This document shows positions 15,365-23,339 of a DNA stretch of 32,188 bases, in pieces (the stretch's first letter is position 1; each line of letters opens with the position of its first letter). This DNA comes from Myxococcales bacterium (lineage in GTDB: Bacteria > Myxococcota_A > UBA9160 > UBA4427). Location: the NCBI GenBank assembly GCA_014240165.1, contig JAAZXM010000048.1, forward strand, positions 1-32,188. Reading direction: 5' to 3'. A model generated the notes under the pieces. The model saw only the letters and a list, made by a program, of their open reading frames with translations, made no database searches and was not told the DNA's origin. The translations under genes and the position numbers were made by a program.

Positions 15365-17434
15365 TTGGACTCGCCTTCGGCCCCTCAAACTCCCGCTCGC
15401 CAAGCCGGCAACCGCCTGGCCAATGAGTCGAGCGCATATCTGCTCCAGCACAGCCAGAACCCGGTGGACTGGTATCCCTGGGGATCCGAGGCCCTGGGGC
15501 GCGCCCAGGAACTCGACCGTCCATTGCTGGTCTCGATCGGGTACAGCGCCTGCCATTGGTGCCACGTGATGGAGCGCGAATCCTTCGAGGACGAGGCCAC
15601 GGCGGCGCTCATGAACGAGCATTTCGTCTGTATCAAGGTGGACCGCGAGGAACGCCCCGACGTAGACCAGATCTACATGGATGCCGTGGTTCGCCTCAAC
15701 CAGGGGCGCGGCGGCTGGCCCCTCACCGCTTTCTGCCTCCCCGACGGCAGCCCCTTTTTCGCGGGAACCTATTACCCCGACGAACCGCGGCACGGCATGC
15801 CGAGCTTCCGCCAGGTCCTGAGCGCCCTGGCCGATGCCTATGCGAATCGCCGAAACGAAGTCGAGGACGCCGGGCGACGAGTCGTGGCCTCTCTCGCGGT
15901 AGAACTCGACCCGGTTGATGAGGGGAGCGTCGGGCCCGCAATGGCTCTGGAGGCGTGCCGCCTTCTGATGCAGAACGCGGACAGCCAGCATGGCGGCTTC
16001 GGACCCGCACCGAAATTCCCGACGCCCACGAATCTCGAACTCCTGCTCGCCGCCGTGGATCTCCTCCCCGAGGATGAGGCCCGCGCCGTCGCCCAGCACC
16101 TGAACCGGAGCGCGCACGAAATGGCTCGCCGCGGTCTCTTCGACCACCTCGCCGGCGGCTTCCATCGCTATTGCGTGGACGTGGATTGGACGATTCCGCA
16201 TTTCGAGAAAATGCTCTACGACCAGGGCCTGCTCCTGCGCGTCTATGCGGAATTGCTGCGTCGGGGAGGCGACCCTGACCAGCTGGCCTGGCCCATGCGC
16301 GAAACCGCCGCCTACCTTCGGCGCGAGATGACCTCCCCCGAAGGCGGGTTCTACGCGAGCCAGGACGCCGACGCCGACGGGCATGAGGGCTCCTTTCACG
16401 TCTGGACACCCGCCCAGATCGCGGAAGTCCTGGGCGACGACGCCGACGCCTTTTGCCGCGCGTACGGAGTCGAGGAAGAGGGGAATTTCGAGGCGGGGAC
16501 AACTCAACTCGTCGATCTCTCGCGCGAACCCCGGGAACGCTTCGCGGCCCAAAGGGCTGAGCTCCTGGCGGTGCGGGAGCAGCGCGTCGCCCCGGAAACC
16601 GACCGCAAGCGGGTGGCGGCCTGGAACGGTTACGCGATCTCGGGCCTCGCGCGCAGCGCGGGCCTGCTGGAAGATGCCTCGATTCTCGCCGATGCCGCCG
16701 CAGCCATGGATTTCGTCCTCGACGAAATGGTGGATGCCTCGGGCCGGCTGCACCGAGTGTTCAACCTCGGACGCGCCACGGTTCCAGCCTTTCTGGACGA
16801 TCACGCGGCGCTACTCGACGCCTGCCTGGATCTCTACCGGGCGGGTGCGGGCGAGCATTTCCTGACGGCCAGCCTTCATTTTGCCCACGAGATCGGTGAC
16901 CGTTTCTTCGATGCCGAGCGCGGAGAGCTCTATTTCACCGCCTCGGATAGCGAGCCCCTGGTTCACCGCCCCCAATCCGACCACGACGGCGCCACACCGG
17001 CAGCCGCAGGGCTCGCCGCCGTGGGGCTGGCGCGGCTCGCGCAACTCTCGGAACTCGCGCCCCTGGCCACCCTGGTCGACCGGATCATCGAAAGCCAGGC
17101 CCCGATCCTGCAACGCTCCCCCCATGCCCTGCCCACGCTTCTGCGCGCCGTGCTGATCCGGGCCCGGGGTCTCTCGGTGGCGGTGGTGATGGGCGAAGCA
17201 GATCACCCCAGCACCGCGGCCCTGGCCCACCGGGCGAGGCAGGCCCTGCTGCCCGACGACGCGGTGGTGGTCCTCGCGCCCGGCGACGAACGGCCCACGG
17301 GCGTCGCCGCCACATGGCTGGAGGGCCGGGCACCTCGCCCCGGAACCCCCACCGCCTGGATCTGCCAGGGCACGCGCTGCTCGTTGCCCATCACCGAGCC
17401 CGAAAAAATCGCGCCGCTTTCTTTCGAGGCCTGA
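15365..17434 (+). CDS. YyaL/SPATA20-type thioredoxin-fold protein (DUF255)
   Basis: A 689-residue protein, the usual length of bacterial YyaL-like proteins. The N-terminal thioredoxin-like domain has the conserved start NRLANESSAYLLQH, QNPVDWYPWG and the redox pair Cys63-His-Trp-Cys66 in SACHWCHVME, then KVDREERPDVDQIYMD and GGWPLTAFCLPD. The rest is a six-hairpin glycosidase-like alpha/alpha barrel (GLFDHLAGGFHRYCVDVDWTIPHFEKMLYD; ASQDADADG; AAWNGYAISGLAR). The function is unknown; the C-terminal fold suggests binding of a sugar-like ligand. The TTG start at 15365 has no clear Shine-Dalgarno, but the conserved N-terminus leaves little room downstream. It diverges from rlmI (92 bp) and is followed after 56 bp by the phosphatase gene. 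Confidence 0.9.
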   Translation: MDSPSAPQTPARQAGNRLANESSAYLLQHSQNPVDWYPWGSEALGRAQELDRPLLVSIGYSACHWCHVMERESFEDEATAALMNEHFVCIKVDREERPDVDQIYMDAVVRLNQGRGGWPLTAFCLPDGSPFFAGTYYPDEPRHGMPSFRQVLSALADAYANRRNEVEDAGRRVVASLAVELDPVDEGSVGPAMALEACRLLMQNADSQHGGFGPAPKFPTPTNLELLLAAVDLLPEDEARAVAQHLNRSAHEMARRGLFDHLAGGFHRYCVDVDWTIPHFEKMLYDQGLLLRVYAELLRRGGDPDQLAWPMRETAAYLRREMTSPEGGFYASQDADADGHEGSFHVWTPAQIAEVLGDDADAFCRAYGVEEEGNFEAGTTQLVDLSREPRERFAAQRAELLAVREQRVAPETDRKRVAAWNGYAISGLARSAGLLEDASILADAAAAMDFVLDEMVDASGRLHRVFNLGRATVPAFLDDHAALLDACLDLYRAGAGEHFLTASLHFAHEIGDRFFDAERGELYFTASDSEPLVHRPQSDHDGATPAAAGLAAVGLARLAQLSELAPLATLVDRIIESQAPILQRSPHALPTLLRAVLIRARGLSVAVVMGEADHPSTAALAHRARQALLPDDAVVVLAPGDERPTGVAATWLEGRAPRPGTPTAWICQGTRCSLPITEPEKIAPLSFEA

Positions 17435-17490
17435 GACTCCGCTGCTACAGTCATGCCGTCACAGGCTCCCACCAGAATGGAAAGCGCTCC

Positions 17491-17979
17491 GTGAAGATCA
17501 GGCTCTGTTTCGTTTGCTTGGGAAATATCTGTCGATCCCCCACCGCCGAGGGCATCATGCAATCGCTGGTGGAGGAAGCCGGGCTCGAAGAGATCGTCGA
17601 AATCGACAGCGCGGGCACCAGCGCGGAGCACCTCGGCGAGGAACCCGACCCGCGTACCCATGAGGCCGCCGCCGAGAACGGAGTCACCCTGGCGGGGACA
17701 GCGCGCCAATTCGAGATCGAGGATTTCGACGAATTCGAGTACGTGCTGGCGATGGACGGCGAGAACCGCGACGAACTTTCCTCCCTGGCCCCGGATGAGG
17801 GGGCCGAAGAGAAAATTTTCCTGATCCGCGACTTCGAGCCCAATGCCCGGCGGGACCAGGACGTTCCCGACCCCTATTACGGCGGGTCCGACGGTTTTGC
17901 GGAGACGTTCAGCATCCTCGACGGCGCCTGCCGCGGCCTCCTCGAGCACCTGATCGACCAGCACGAACTTCCCAGTTGA
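17491..17979 (+). CDS. Low-molecular-weight protein-tyrosine-phosphatase family
   Basis: A 162-residue cytoplasmic phosphatase. The P-loop CLGNICRS carries nucleophile Cys9 and Arg15, and the general acid is Asp127 in DVPDPYYGG. GTG 17491 is used, because GGAAAG precedes it by about 6 nt and the family N-terminus starts there. Its TGA overlaps the ATG of the fructosamine-kinase-family gene (TGATG). In human cells an enzyme of this family dephosphorylates ribulosamine-5-phosphates, and bacterial fructosamine-kinase homologues often lie beside such genes. The pair therefore suggests a role in repair of proteins glycated by ribose-5-phosphate or erythrose-4-phosphate rather than tyrosine signalling. 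This is inference from family knowledge and context; the motifs alone show only the phosphatase family. Confidence 0.92.
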   Translation: MKIRLCFVCLGNICRSPTAEGIMQSLVEEAGLEEIVEIDSAGTSAEHLGEEPDPRTHEAAAENGVTLAGTARQFEIEDFDEFEYVLAMDGENRDELSSLAPDEGAEEKIFLIRDFEPNARRDQDVPDPYYGGSDGFAETFSILDGACRGLLEHLIDQHELPS

Positions 17980-18836
17980 TGGAGGCCGGCGTACGCGCTG
18001 CGCTGGAGACCCTGCTGCCCGGCCCCATTGGGGAATTGAATGCCCTGGGCGGGGGGAATATCGGGGACAGCTGGTGCGCGGATCTGGCCTCGGGCGAGCG
18101 CTTTTTCGTCAAGCATTATCGCGAGGGGCCCAAAGGCTTGGTGGACGCCGAAGCGCGCGGGCTGGATTGGCTTTCCGAAGCCGATGCCCTGCCCACGGCG
18201 AAGGTCGTGACCCGCTCGGACGACAACGCCCTGCTGGTTCTGGAATGGATCGAGTCCGCGCCCCGAAGCGCTGAATTCGCCGAGATGCTCGGGCGAGGTT
18301 TGGCCGGGCTCCACCGCTTCGGCGCCCCGGGTTTCGGTTTCTCCGATCCGGGCTTCATCGGCTCGCTGCCCCAGGCCAACGAGCCCTGCGAGTGCTGGGC
18401 GGACTTCTACGCGTATCGCCGCATCGAGCCCCTGGTCCGCCAGGCCATGGACGAGGGAAGCCTGCCCGCCGGCCTCGCCCGGGAAGCCAGCCGACTTCTC
18501 ACGCGCTTCGATTCCCTCTGCGGTCCGGTGGAAGAACCCGCCCGTCTCCACGGCGATCTCTGGGGCGGGAACGTCATGGTCGGTCCCCGGGGCGAGGCCG
18601 TACTCATCGACCCCGCGGTCTACGGCGGTCACCGCGAAATCGACCTGGCCATGATGCGGCTTTTCGGCGGCCTGCCCGAACTCACCTTCGATGCCTACGC
18701 GAACGAATTTCCACTGGCCGAAGAAGCGGAAGATCGAGTGCTCTTCTATCAACTCTACCCGCTACTGGTTCACGTGATTCTCTTCGGAGGGGGCTACGTG
18801 GATCAATTCGCCGAAGGGCTGGCGGCCTATCGCTAA
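17979..18836 (+). CDS. Fructosamine/ribulosamine kinase family protein
   Basis: A 285-residue aminoglycoside-phosphotransferase-fold kinase of the fructosamine-3-kinase family. Visible parts are the Gly-rich GGGNIGDSW strand, the ATP Lys in FFVKHYREG, the hinge LLVLEWIES, the Gly-Leu-His segment RGLAGLHRFGAPGFGF, catalytic HGDLWGGNVM and metal-binding IDPAVYGGHREIDLAMM. Bacterial members phosphorylate ketoamines (ribulosamines, erythrulosamines) on proteins at O3, which makes the adduct fall off. ATG 17979 shares one base with the phosphatase stop; TTG 17976 is the alternative. Together with the phosphatase it forms a plausible two-step deglycation pair. It converges with the TonB receptor gene, with 45 bp between and no terminator visible. 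Confidence 0.9.
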   Translation: MEAGVRAALETLLPGPIGELNALGGGNIGDSWCADLASGERFFVKHYREGPKGLVDAEARGLDWLSEADALPTAKVVTRSDDNALLVLEWIESAPRSAEFAEMLGRGLAGLHRFGAPGFGFSDPGFIGSLPQANEPCECWADFYAYRRIEPLVRQAMDEGSLPAGLAREASRLLTRFDSLCGPVEEPARLHGDLWGGNVMVGPRGEAVLIDPAVYGGHREIDLAMMRLFGGLPELTFDAYANEFPLAEEAEDRVLFYQLYPLLVHVILFGGGYVDQFAEGLAAYR

Positions 18837-18881
18837 GCGCCCGCAGGCCGCGCCCTCCCCCGGCACGGAAAGCCTTGAATC

Positions 18882-20909
18882 CTAGAAATCAAGAGCGATG
18901 CCCGCGAGCGCGTTGAACTCCGGAGAGGGATAGACCGCCTCTTCTCCTGCGAAACTGAGAACGCCGTATTCCGAATACTCGGCATCGGTCAAATTGTTCA
19001 GGTCAACAAAAAGCGAAATTCGTCCGCGCTGGTATTTGAGCTTCGCATTCATGGCGAAATAGCCCGCCTGATCGGGCAGCGCATTGGCGAAATCGCTGAT
19101 GAAGGGGCGACTGCCCACGTACACCGCCTCCGCGGCCAGGGAAAGGCCACCGCCGAGGGAGAGTATTCCGGAGAGCGTCACCTGGTGGGCGGGCACACCG
19201 GGAACTGCGCTTCCCGCGTAGACCCCACCCAGGATCTCGGCGTCGGTGTACTGGTATCCCATATCCACGGCCAAGTCGTTGACGACGACTTGAACCGACA
19301 CCTCGGCCCCGCGCCTCCGGGTTTCTCCATCCAGGTTCACGTTGGCTCCAAAGCCAAAAAGCCCAGCGGCCGGGTCATAAAAGAGCTCGTGGTCGGTCTC
19401 GATCTGGAAATAGTTGAGGTCCACGCCGACACGCTCGCCGCTCCGGTACCGGATGCCGGCCTCGTAATCCCTGGACTGCTGGGGAATCAGCGCGGTATTG
19501 ACTGAGTTCGAGACGAAATTGAAGAGCTCGTCGAGAACGGGATACCGGAAGCCCCGAGAAAAGCTGAAATAGGCGTCCACGTTCGAAGCCGCTCGCCAGG
19601 TCAGACCCGCCGTGTAGAGATTCTCGTCGAGACTCGCCCCCCCTGGAGCCGCAGGGCCAAAGGAAAAGTCCGCTCGGTCATAGCGATAGCCGGCAGAAAG
19701 CTGCACTCCCTCCCAGGGCTCGATTTCCTCGTAGATGAAGTAGCCGTAATCGCGTTTTTCGAGTCTAAAAACGTCCAACGATGTGGAGTCGCTCGAACTC
19801 AGGTAAAGCGCGTTGGTGATATCCTGCACATTGCTCTCGTAATCGAAGCCGAGGGTCATATGACTCTTGAGTCCAAGGAACCCGTCCTCGACAATCAGTT
19901 GCGGAGAAACCAGAATCGTTTCCAGATCCGTTTGGCCGGTAAAATTTCCACCGGAGAAGGTCGAAAAGGCAAGAGAGTCTCTGCTTCGAAGGGAACTCTC
20001 CAGCTTGAACCGGCTTTGGCTGCCCAAAGCGAGTTCCGCCCCGCCCTGGACGTAATAGTCTGTGACGTCCGCAAAGTCGTTCGGGTTGATCGAGTCGGTA
20101 CGCGATGCACCCGCGGCGAAATCCGAGGTGGTCAGGGCGCCCGGCAATCGGGCCCGGTTATCCGTGTAGCCGCCGCTGAGGCTCAACTCGAAGTCCTCGG
20201 CGACGTCGTAGCGAAAATCGGCGCCCACGGAATCGAATTGGGTTCCGCTGTTTTCCCTGTACCCCTGGGAGCGCCGACGGCTACCCGAAAACGCATAATT
20301 CAGTTTCCCCTCGGAACCGCGGATATATCCAGTCGTATCCAGGGTTTCGTAGCTGCCCCCGTCCACCTGGAGACCGGCCTGAAAGGCCTGTCCCTCGTGG
20401 GTCAGAATATTGATCACACCGCCCGATGCGTTGTCGCCGTAGATGACGCTGCTCCGCGCCCCCCGGATGATCTCGATGCGCTCGACGCGATCCAGGGGCA
20501 TGGTGGTCCAATCCGTCCCGCTGAGATCCGCCGAGTTGATCCGGCGGCCATCCACCAGGACCAGTGTGTTGAGCGCCGCCGTTTCGCCAAAGCCCCGGAT
20601 ATCCACGGTGTAACTCGCCCGGTTGCCCGTGATGTCGGTGACGTGAAGACCGGCCTGGGTTCTCAGCAACTCGGGGATATTGCGGGCCACGCTGCGCTCG
20701 ATGTCCTCGAATGAGATCACGCTGACGTTCGCGGGAATCGAGTCGAGCTGCTTGGGGTAACGGGTGGCCGTGACCACCATCTCTTCCCGTGGGCCCAGGG
20801 AGACCGCCGGGGCGGAGAGGTTCTCAGCCGCTGCATCGGCTGCAAAAAAAACGATGCCCGAAAGGACGCCGACCGAGTAGCGCCGGACCTGCCTGCGATG
20901 ACCTGCCAA
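18882..20909 (-). CDS. btuB: TonB-dependent cobalamin receptor (BtuB-like)
   Basis: A 675-residue outer-membrane TonB-dependent receptor. The start is TTG 20909 with AGGGAG 6 nt upstream; a longer frame to 20948 would start inside the terminator U-tract and is rejected. A signal peptide (YSVGVLSGIVFFAADAAA-EN) is followed by a TonB box-like EEMVVTATR, the plug domain (NTLVLVDGRRINS; RVERIEIIRGARSSVIYGDNASGGVINI) and a 22-strand-type barrel ending with the typical aromatic terminus (AGIALDF). The plug sequence is BtuB/CirA-like. The cobalamin riboswitch in its leader shows that the cargo is vitamin B12 or a related corrinoid. No btuCDF or cobalamin-synthesis genes lie next to it, so inner-membrane uptake must be encoded elsewhere. 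Confidence 0.93.
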   Translation of the reverse strand: MAGHRRQVRRYSVGVLSGIVFFAADAAAENLSAPAVSLGPREEMVVTATRYPKQLDSIPANVSVISFEDIERSVARNIPELLRTQAGLHVTDITGNRASYTVDIRGFGETAALNTLVLVDGRRINSADLSGTDWTTMPLDRVERIEIIRGARSSVIYGDNASGGVINILTHEGQAFQAGLQVDGGSYETLDTTGYIRGSEGKLNYAFSGSRRRSQGYRENSGTQFDSVGADFRYDVAEDFELSLSGGYTDNRARLPGALTTSDFAAGASRTDSINPNDFADVTDYYVQGGAELALGSQSRFKLESSLRSRDSLAFSTFSGGNFTGQTDLETILVSPQLIVEDGFLGLKSHMTLGFDYESNVQDITNALYLSSSDSTSLDVFRLEKRDYGYFIYEEIEPWEGVQLSAGYRYDRADFSFGPAAPGGASLDENLYTAGLTWRAASNVDAYFSFSRGFRYPVLDELFNFVSNSVNTALIPQQSRDYEAGIRYRSGERVGVDLNYFQIETDHELFYDPAAGLFGFGANVNLDGETRRRGAEVSVQVVVNDLAVDMGYQYTDAEILGGVYAGSAVPGVPAHQVTLSGILSLGGGLSLAAEAVYVGSRPFISDFANALPDQAGYFAMNAKLKYQRGRISLFVDLNNLTDAEYSEYGVLSFAGEEAVYPSPEFNALAGIALDF

Positions 20910-20915
20910 CTTTGT

Positions 20916-20921
20916 CTCCCT
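20916..20921 (-). promoter_or_regulatory. Shine-Dalgarno deciding the TTG start of the B12 receptor
   Basis: AGGGAG on the minus strand lies 6 nt before TTG 20909. It sits downstream of the terminator, as expected for a gene controlled by transcription attenuation. Confidence 0.7.
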
Positions 20922-20946
20922 ATCCCCGAAAACCTGGGTCCAGGGC

Positions 20947-20983
20947 AAAAAAAACCCCGAACCGAAAATGAATCGATTCAGGG
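20947..20983 (-). terminator. Intrinsic terminator, expression platform of the cobalamin riboswitch
   Basis: Read on the minus strand, CCCTGAATCG (20983-20974) pairs over 10 bp with CGGTTCGGGG (20964-20955), including two G-U pairs, around a 9-nt loop. Eight U residues follow (20954-20947). It lies between the aptamer and the start codon, about 65 nt after the B12 box. A short AGGG/CCCT hairpin just upstream shares bases with the 5' arm and could take part in an antiterminator. Ligand-bound aptamer would be expected to favour termination. Confidence 0.8.
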
Positions 20984-21047
20984 ACGTCCCTTGTCATCCG
21001 CTGATCCTGGGCGAGCCTCGGTCCGTAGAGGCTTTGGCCGTGCGTCT

Positions 21048-21230
21048 GGGCAGGTCTTCTGACTTTCGGATCTTCCTACTCACCGCACCTTCCCGGCCCT
21101 CTTTAACGGCCAGTGGTTTTCGCGGCTTTCGTCCCCGATCACAGCGACGGGCTCGTCCCCGATTCTCACGGGGTTCCCTCTTCGGCGGCTGCGGAAATCG
21201 GCGGCATGCGAGATGAAGACTCACCTGCCC
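21048..21230 (-). promoter_or_regulatory. Cobalamin (adenosylcobalamin-type) riboswitch aptamer
   Basis: All main conserved blocks appear in order on the minus strand. P1 is formed by GGGCAGGT (21230-21223) and ACCTGCCC at the 3' end. The GGGAACCCCGTGAGAATCGGGG block and the GTCGCTGTGAT block follow, then CCACTGG (21116-21110), CCGGGAAGG (21096-21088) and the B12 box AAAGTCAGAAGACCTGCC (about 21066-21049). The core length of about 183 nt is normal. It precedes the TonB receptor, the commonest target of this riboswitch class, and is followed by a terminator. The promoter upstream (beyond 21255) is not convincingly visible. Confidence 0.93.
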
Positions 21231-21458
21231 TCTGCCGTGCTCCGCGAATCGCACCTAAACGCGTGCTCTAATTTTTTGAAGTGCGTCTGCTTCCCGGTGT
21301 GAAACCTCCCGAGCCATCGATGGGGGCGAGATGGATAACAGAGGGCCCCCGCAGTGGCCACCGAGGGTGCCCCACCGCCCCCGATCTCCCGGCCATCCTC
21401 TTCATCCGTGGCCTGCCCCCTCGGGGAACTGGCGCCCGAATCCCGAAAGGTCTAGAGT

Positions 21459-21472
21459 ACTGACCGGTCAGT
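21459..21472. promoter_or_regulatory. Perfect palindromic TetR-type operator
   Basis: ACTGACCGGTCAGT is a perfect 14-bp palindrome ending 5 bp before the ATG of the TetR gene. It immediately follows a -10-like TAGAGT (21453-21458), so it would cover the transcription start. The TGACCGGTCA core is a common operator type for TetR repressors beside RND pumps. Autorepression of the tetR-adaptor-pump operon is likely. Confidence 0.72.
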
Positions 21473-21477
21473 TTTAG

Positions 21478-22152
21478 ATGAGGTACCCCGTGCCCCCCCA
21501 CAGCCCCGAAAAGAAGAGTCGGATTCTCACCGCCGCACGCGAGGTCTGTTCCGAGGGAGGCTACGAAGCCGCCCGGATGGACGAGATCGCCCGCCGGGCC
21601 GAGGTCTCCAAGGGCACGCTCTACAATTTTTTTGAGAGCAAGGAGGCGCTGCTCCTGGCGACGGTGCTCGCCTCCCACCAGGACTACGTCGTCATCCTGC
21701 CCGCGGTGGAAGATCCCACCCTCGATGTCCGGGATCGACTGGCCGCCTTGATCGAATCCCTCGCCGATGGCTTCGAGGGCATCGTTCGTCATAACATGCT
21801 CGCCCAACAAGCGTGGAGCGTCGTGCTCGGCTCGCCGTCCATGCGCAAGGAATTGCTCTCCGCACTGCGAGCGATCTACACGGGCTACATCGAGCAATTG
21901 CAATCAATTCTGGAGGCCGGCGTTCGATCCGGGGTTCTCCGCTCCGAAATCGATATCCCGGTCGTCGCCACCAACTGGCTCGCGATCTACAGCGGCTTGC
22001 TCTATCGCGCGGGTTTTGAAGAAGACGATCCGAACCCCGCCTATACACCCGCCGGCGTCAGGCAATCCCTTGGCTGGTTGACGGAACAATTGCTATCCGA
22101 CGAAGCCCGCAAGACCCGGGCCTCGGCTCGTGAGGAGAACACGCACGCATGA
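21478..22152 (+). CDS. TetR/AcrR-family repressor
   Basis: A 224-residue regulator with an N-terminal TetR helix-turn-helix: KKSRILTAAREVCSEGGYEAARMDEIARRAEVSKGTLYNFFESKEALL (about residues 12-60), followed by a variable ligand-binding domain with no recognised effector. ATG 21478 has no Shine-Dalgarno; GTG 21490, with GATGAGGT about 6 nt upstream, is equally likely and would leave the HTH intact. The stop overlaps the adaptor gene start (ATGA, 4 nt). A 14-bp palindrome just upstream is the probable operator. It is expected to repress its own pump operon until an inhibitor or lipid-like molecule binds. It diverges from the riboswitch-controlled B12 receptor. Confidence 0.92.
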   Translation: MRYPVPPHSPEKKSRILTAAREVCSEGGYEAARMDEIARRAEVSKGTLYNFFESKEALLLATVLASHQDYVVILPAVEDPTLDVRDRLAALIESLADGFEGIVRHNMLAQQAWSVVLGSPSMRKELLSALRAIYTGYIEQLQSILEAGVRSGVLRSEIDIPVVATNWLAIYSGLLYRAGFEEDDPNPAYTPAGVRQSLGWLTEQLLSDEARKTRASAREENTHA

Positions 22153-23339
22153 ACGAACCGACCGAAGATCGGGAAGCAGGAAGCCGCATCGGCCTCAAAT
22201 GGATATTCGTCGCCATTGCTGCCGCGGGCATCGGCGCCGGATTGCTGCTTCTGGCCACGGCCCCGGACCCCGAGGCCCTGCCTCCGGCCAAAGCCCAGGC
22301 CCCGGTCCTCGCCACGCATCTCGTGGAGGCCTTGCCTCATCAACCCCGCACCACGATCACGGCCCTGCTCGAACCACGCCGGGAGGTGGAGATCTTCTCC
22401 GAAATGGCCGGCCGGGTCGTGGAAGTCGGAGCCGATGAATTCGACTCCGTCGAAGGCGGGCAGATGTTGGTGCGGATGGATCCTCTGCTGGCCCACGTGG
22501 CCGTGAACCGCGCCGAGGCCGCCATCGCCCGGGCCAAGAGCCAGGGGGTCCTTGCCCAGGCCCAATTGCAGCGAAACCAGGGCCTCGCCCGGGTCGACGT
22601 CGCCAGCCGCGCGGCCCTGGACGAAGCCGAGAACGCTTCTCGCCAAGCCCGGGCGGCGCGCCTGGAAGCCGAGGCGGCCCTGGCCGAGGCTCGGGATCGC
22701 CTGGCCAAGATGCAGATCGACGCGCCCTTCTCGGGCGTATTGCGCGCCTTCGCGGTGGAAGCCGGCGAGTATCTCCGGCCCGGTGAGCGCATCGCCGAGC
22801 TGCTCGATGTAGGGGCGCTCCGGGTCCGGGTCACACTGAGCGACCGACAGATCGTATCCGTCCTGACGGGCACCGAAGCCACCTTGGACGTCGACGCCCG
22901 GCCGGGCGAAACCTTTCGCGGCCGGGTCATCTCGGTGGGCGGAGCGGCCGATTCCCGGAGCCGTAAATTTCCGATCCTGCTGGAGATCGACAACAGCGCC
23001 GGACGACTGCTCCCGGGCATGGTCGCCCAAGTGGATCTCAGCCTGGGCGAGAGTCGGCAGCTGATGGCTGTACCCCTGGATTCCGTTCTGGATGAGTTCG
23101 GCCTGCGCTACGTCTTCGTCGTTTCGGGCGACTCTCAAAACGGCTGGCTTGCCACCAAGCGCCGCATCGAAACACGGCCCATATCCTTCCAGCCCACCAC
23201 GCTCGAGGTCAGCGCCGGACTTGCCGAGGGTGAGCGCATCGCGACCTCCTCGATTCGGCAACTCCGCGATGGCATGGCGGTTCGGCCCCTCACCGGCGAA
23301 GCGGCTGGGATCCACACAGTGCGAAAGACCGAGCAATGA
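22149..23339 (+). CDS. RND efflux periplasmic adaptor (membrane fusion protein)
   Basis: A 396-residue HlyD/AcrA-type adaptor. One N-terminal membrane segment (about residues 16-37) anchors it. Then come the lipoyl half (EIFSEMAGRVVEVGADEFDSVEGGQMLVRMD), an Ala/Arg/Glu-rich alpha-hairpin (about 115-175), the second lipoyl half (MQIDAPFSGVLRAFAVEAGEYLRPGERIAELLDV), a beta-barrel and a membrane-proximal domain. There is no lipobox Cys, so it is held by its membrane helix. It connects the RND pump with an outer-membrane channel; no TolC-type gene lies in the window. It overlaps both tetR and the pump gene by 4 nt (ATGA), a strong sign of one operon with coupled translation. Confidence 0.93.
   Translation: MNEPTEDREAGSRIGLKWIFVAIAAAGIGAGLLLLATAPDPEALPPAKAQAPVLATHLVEALPHQPRTTITALLEPRREVEIFSEMAGRVVEVGADEFDSVEGGQMLVRMDPLLAHVAVNRAEAAIARAKSQGVLAQAQLQRNQGLARVDVASRAALDEAENASRQARAARLEAEAALAEARDRLAKMQIDAPFSGVLRAFAVEAGEYLRPGERIAELLDVGALRVRVTLSDRQIVSVLTGTEATLDVDARPGETFRGRVISVGGAADSRSRKFPILLEIDNSAGRLLPGMVAQVDLSLGESRQLMAVPLDSVLDEFGLRYVFVVSGDSQNGWLATKRRIETRPISFQPTTLEVSAGLAEGERIATSSIRQLRDGMAVRPLTGEAAGIHTVRKTEQ

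Noticed and set aside
15323..16804. 493-codon minus-strand open frame
   Set aside because: Shadow of the YyaL-like gene, whose CHWCHVM motif and full length identify the coding strand.
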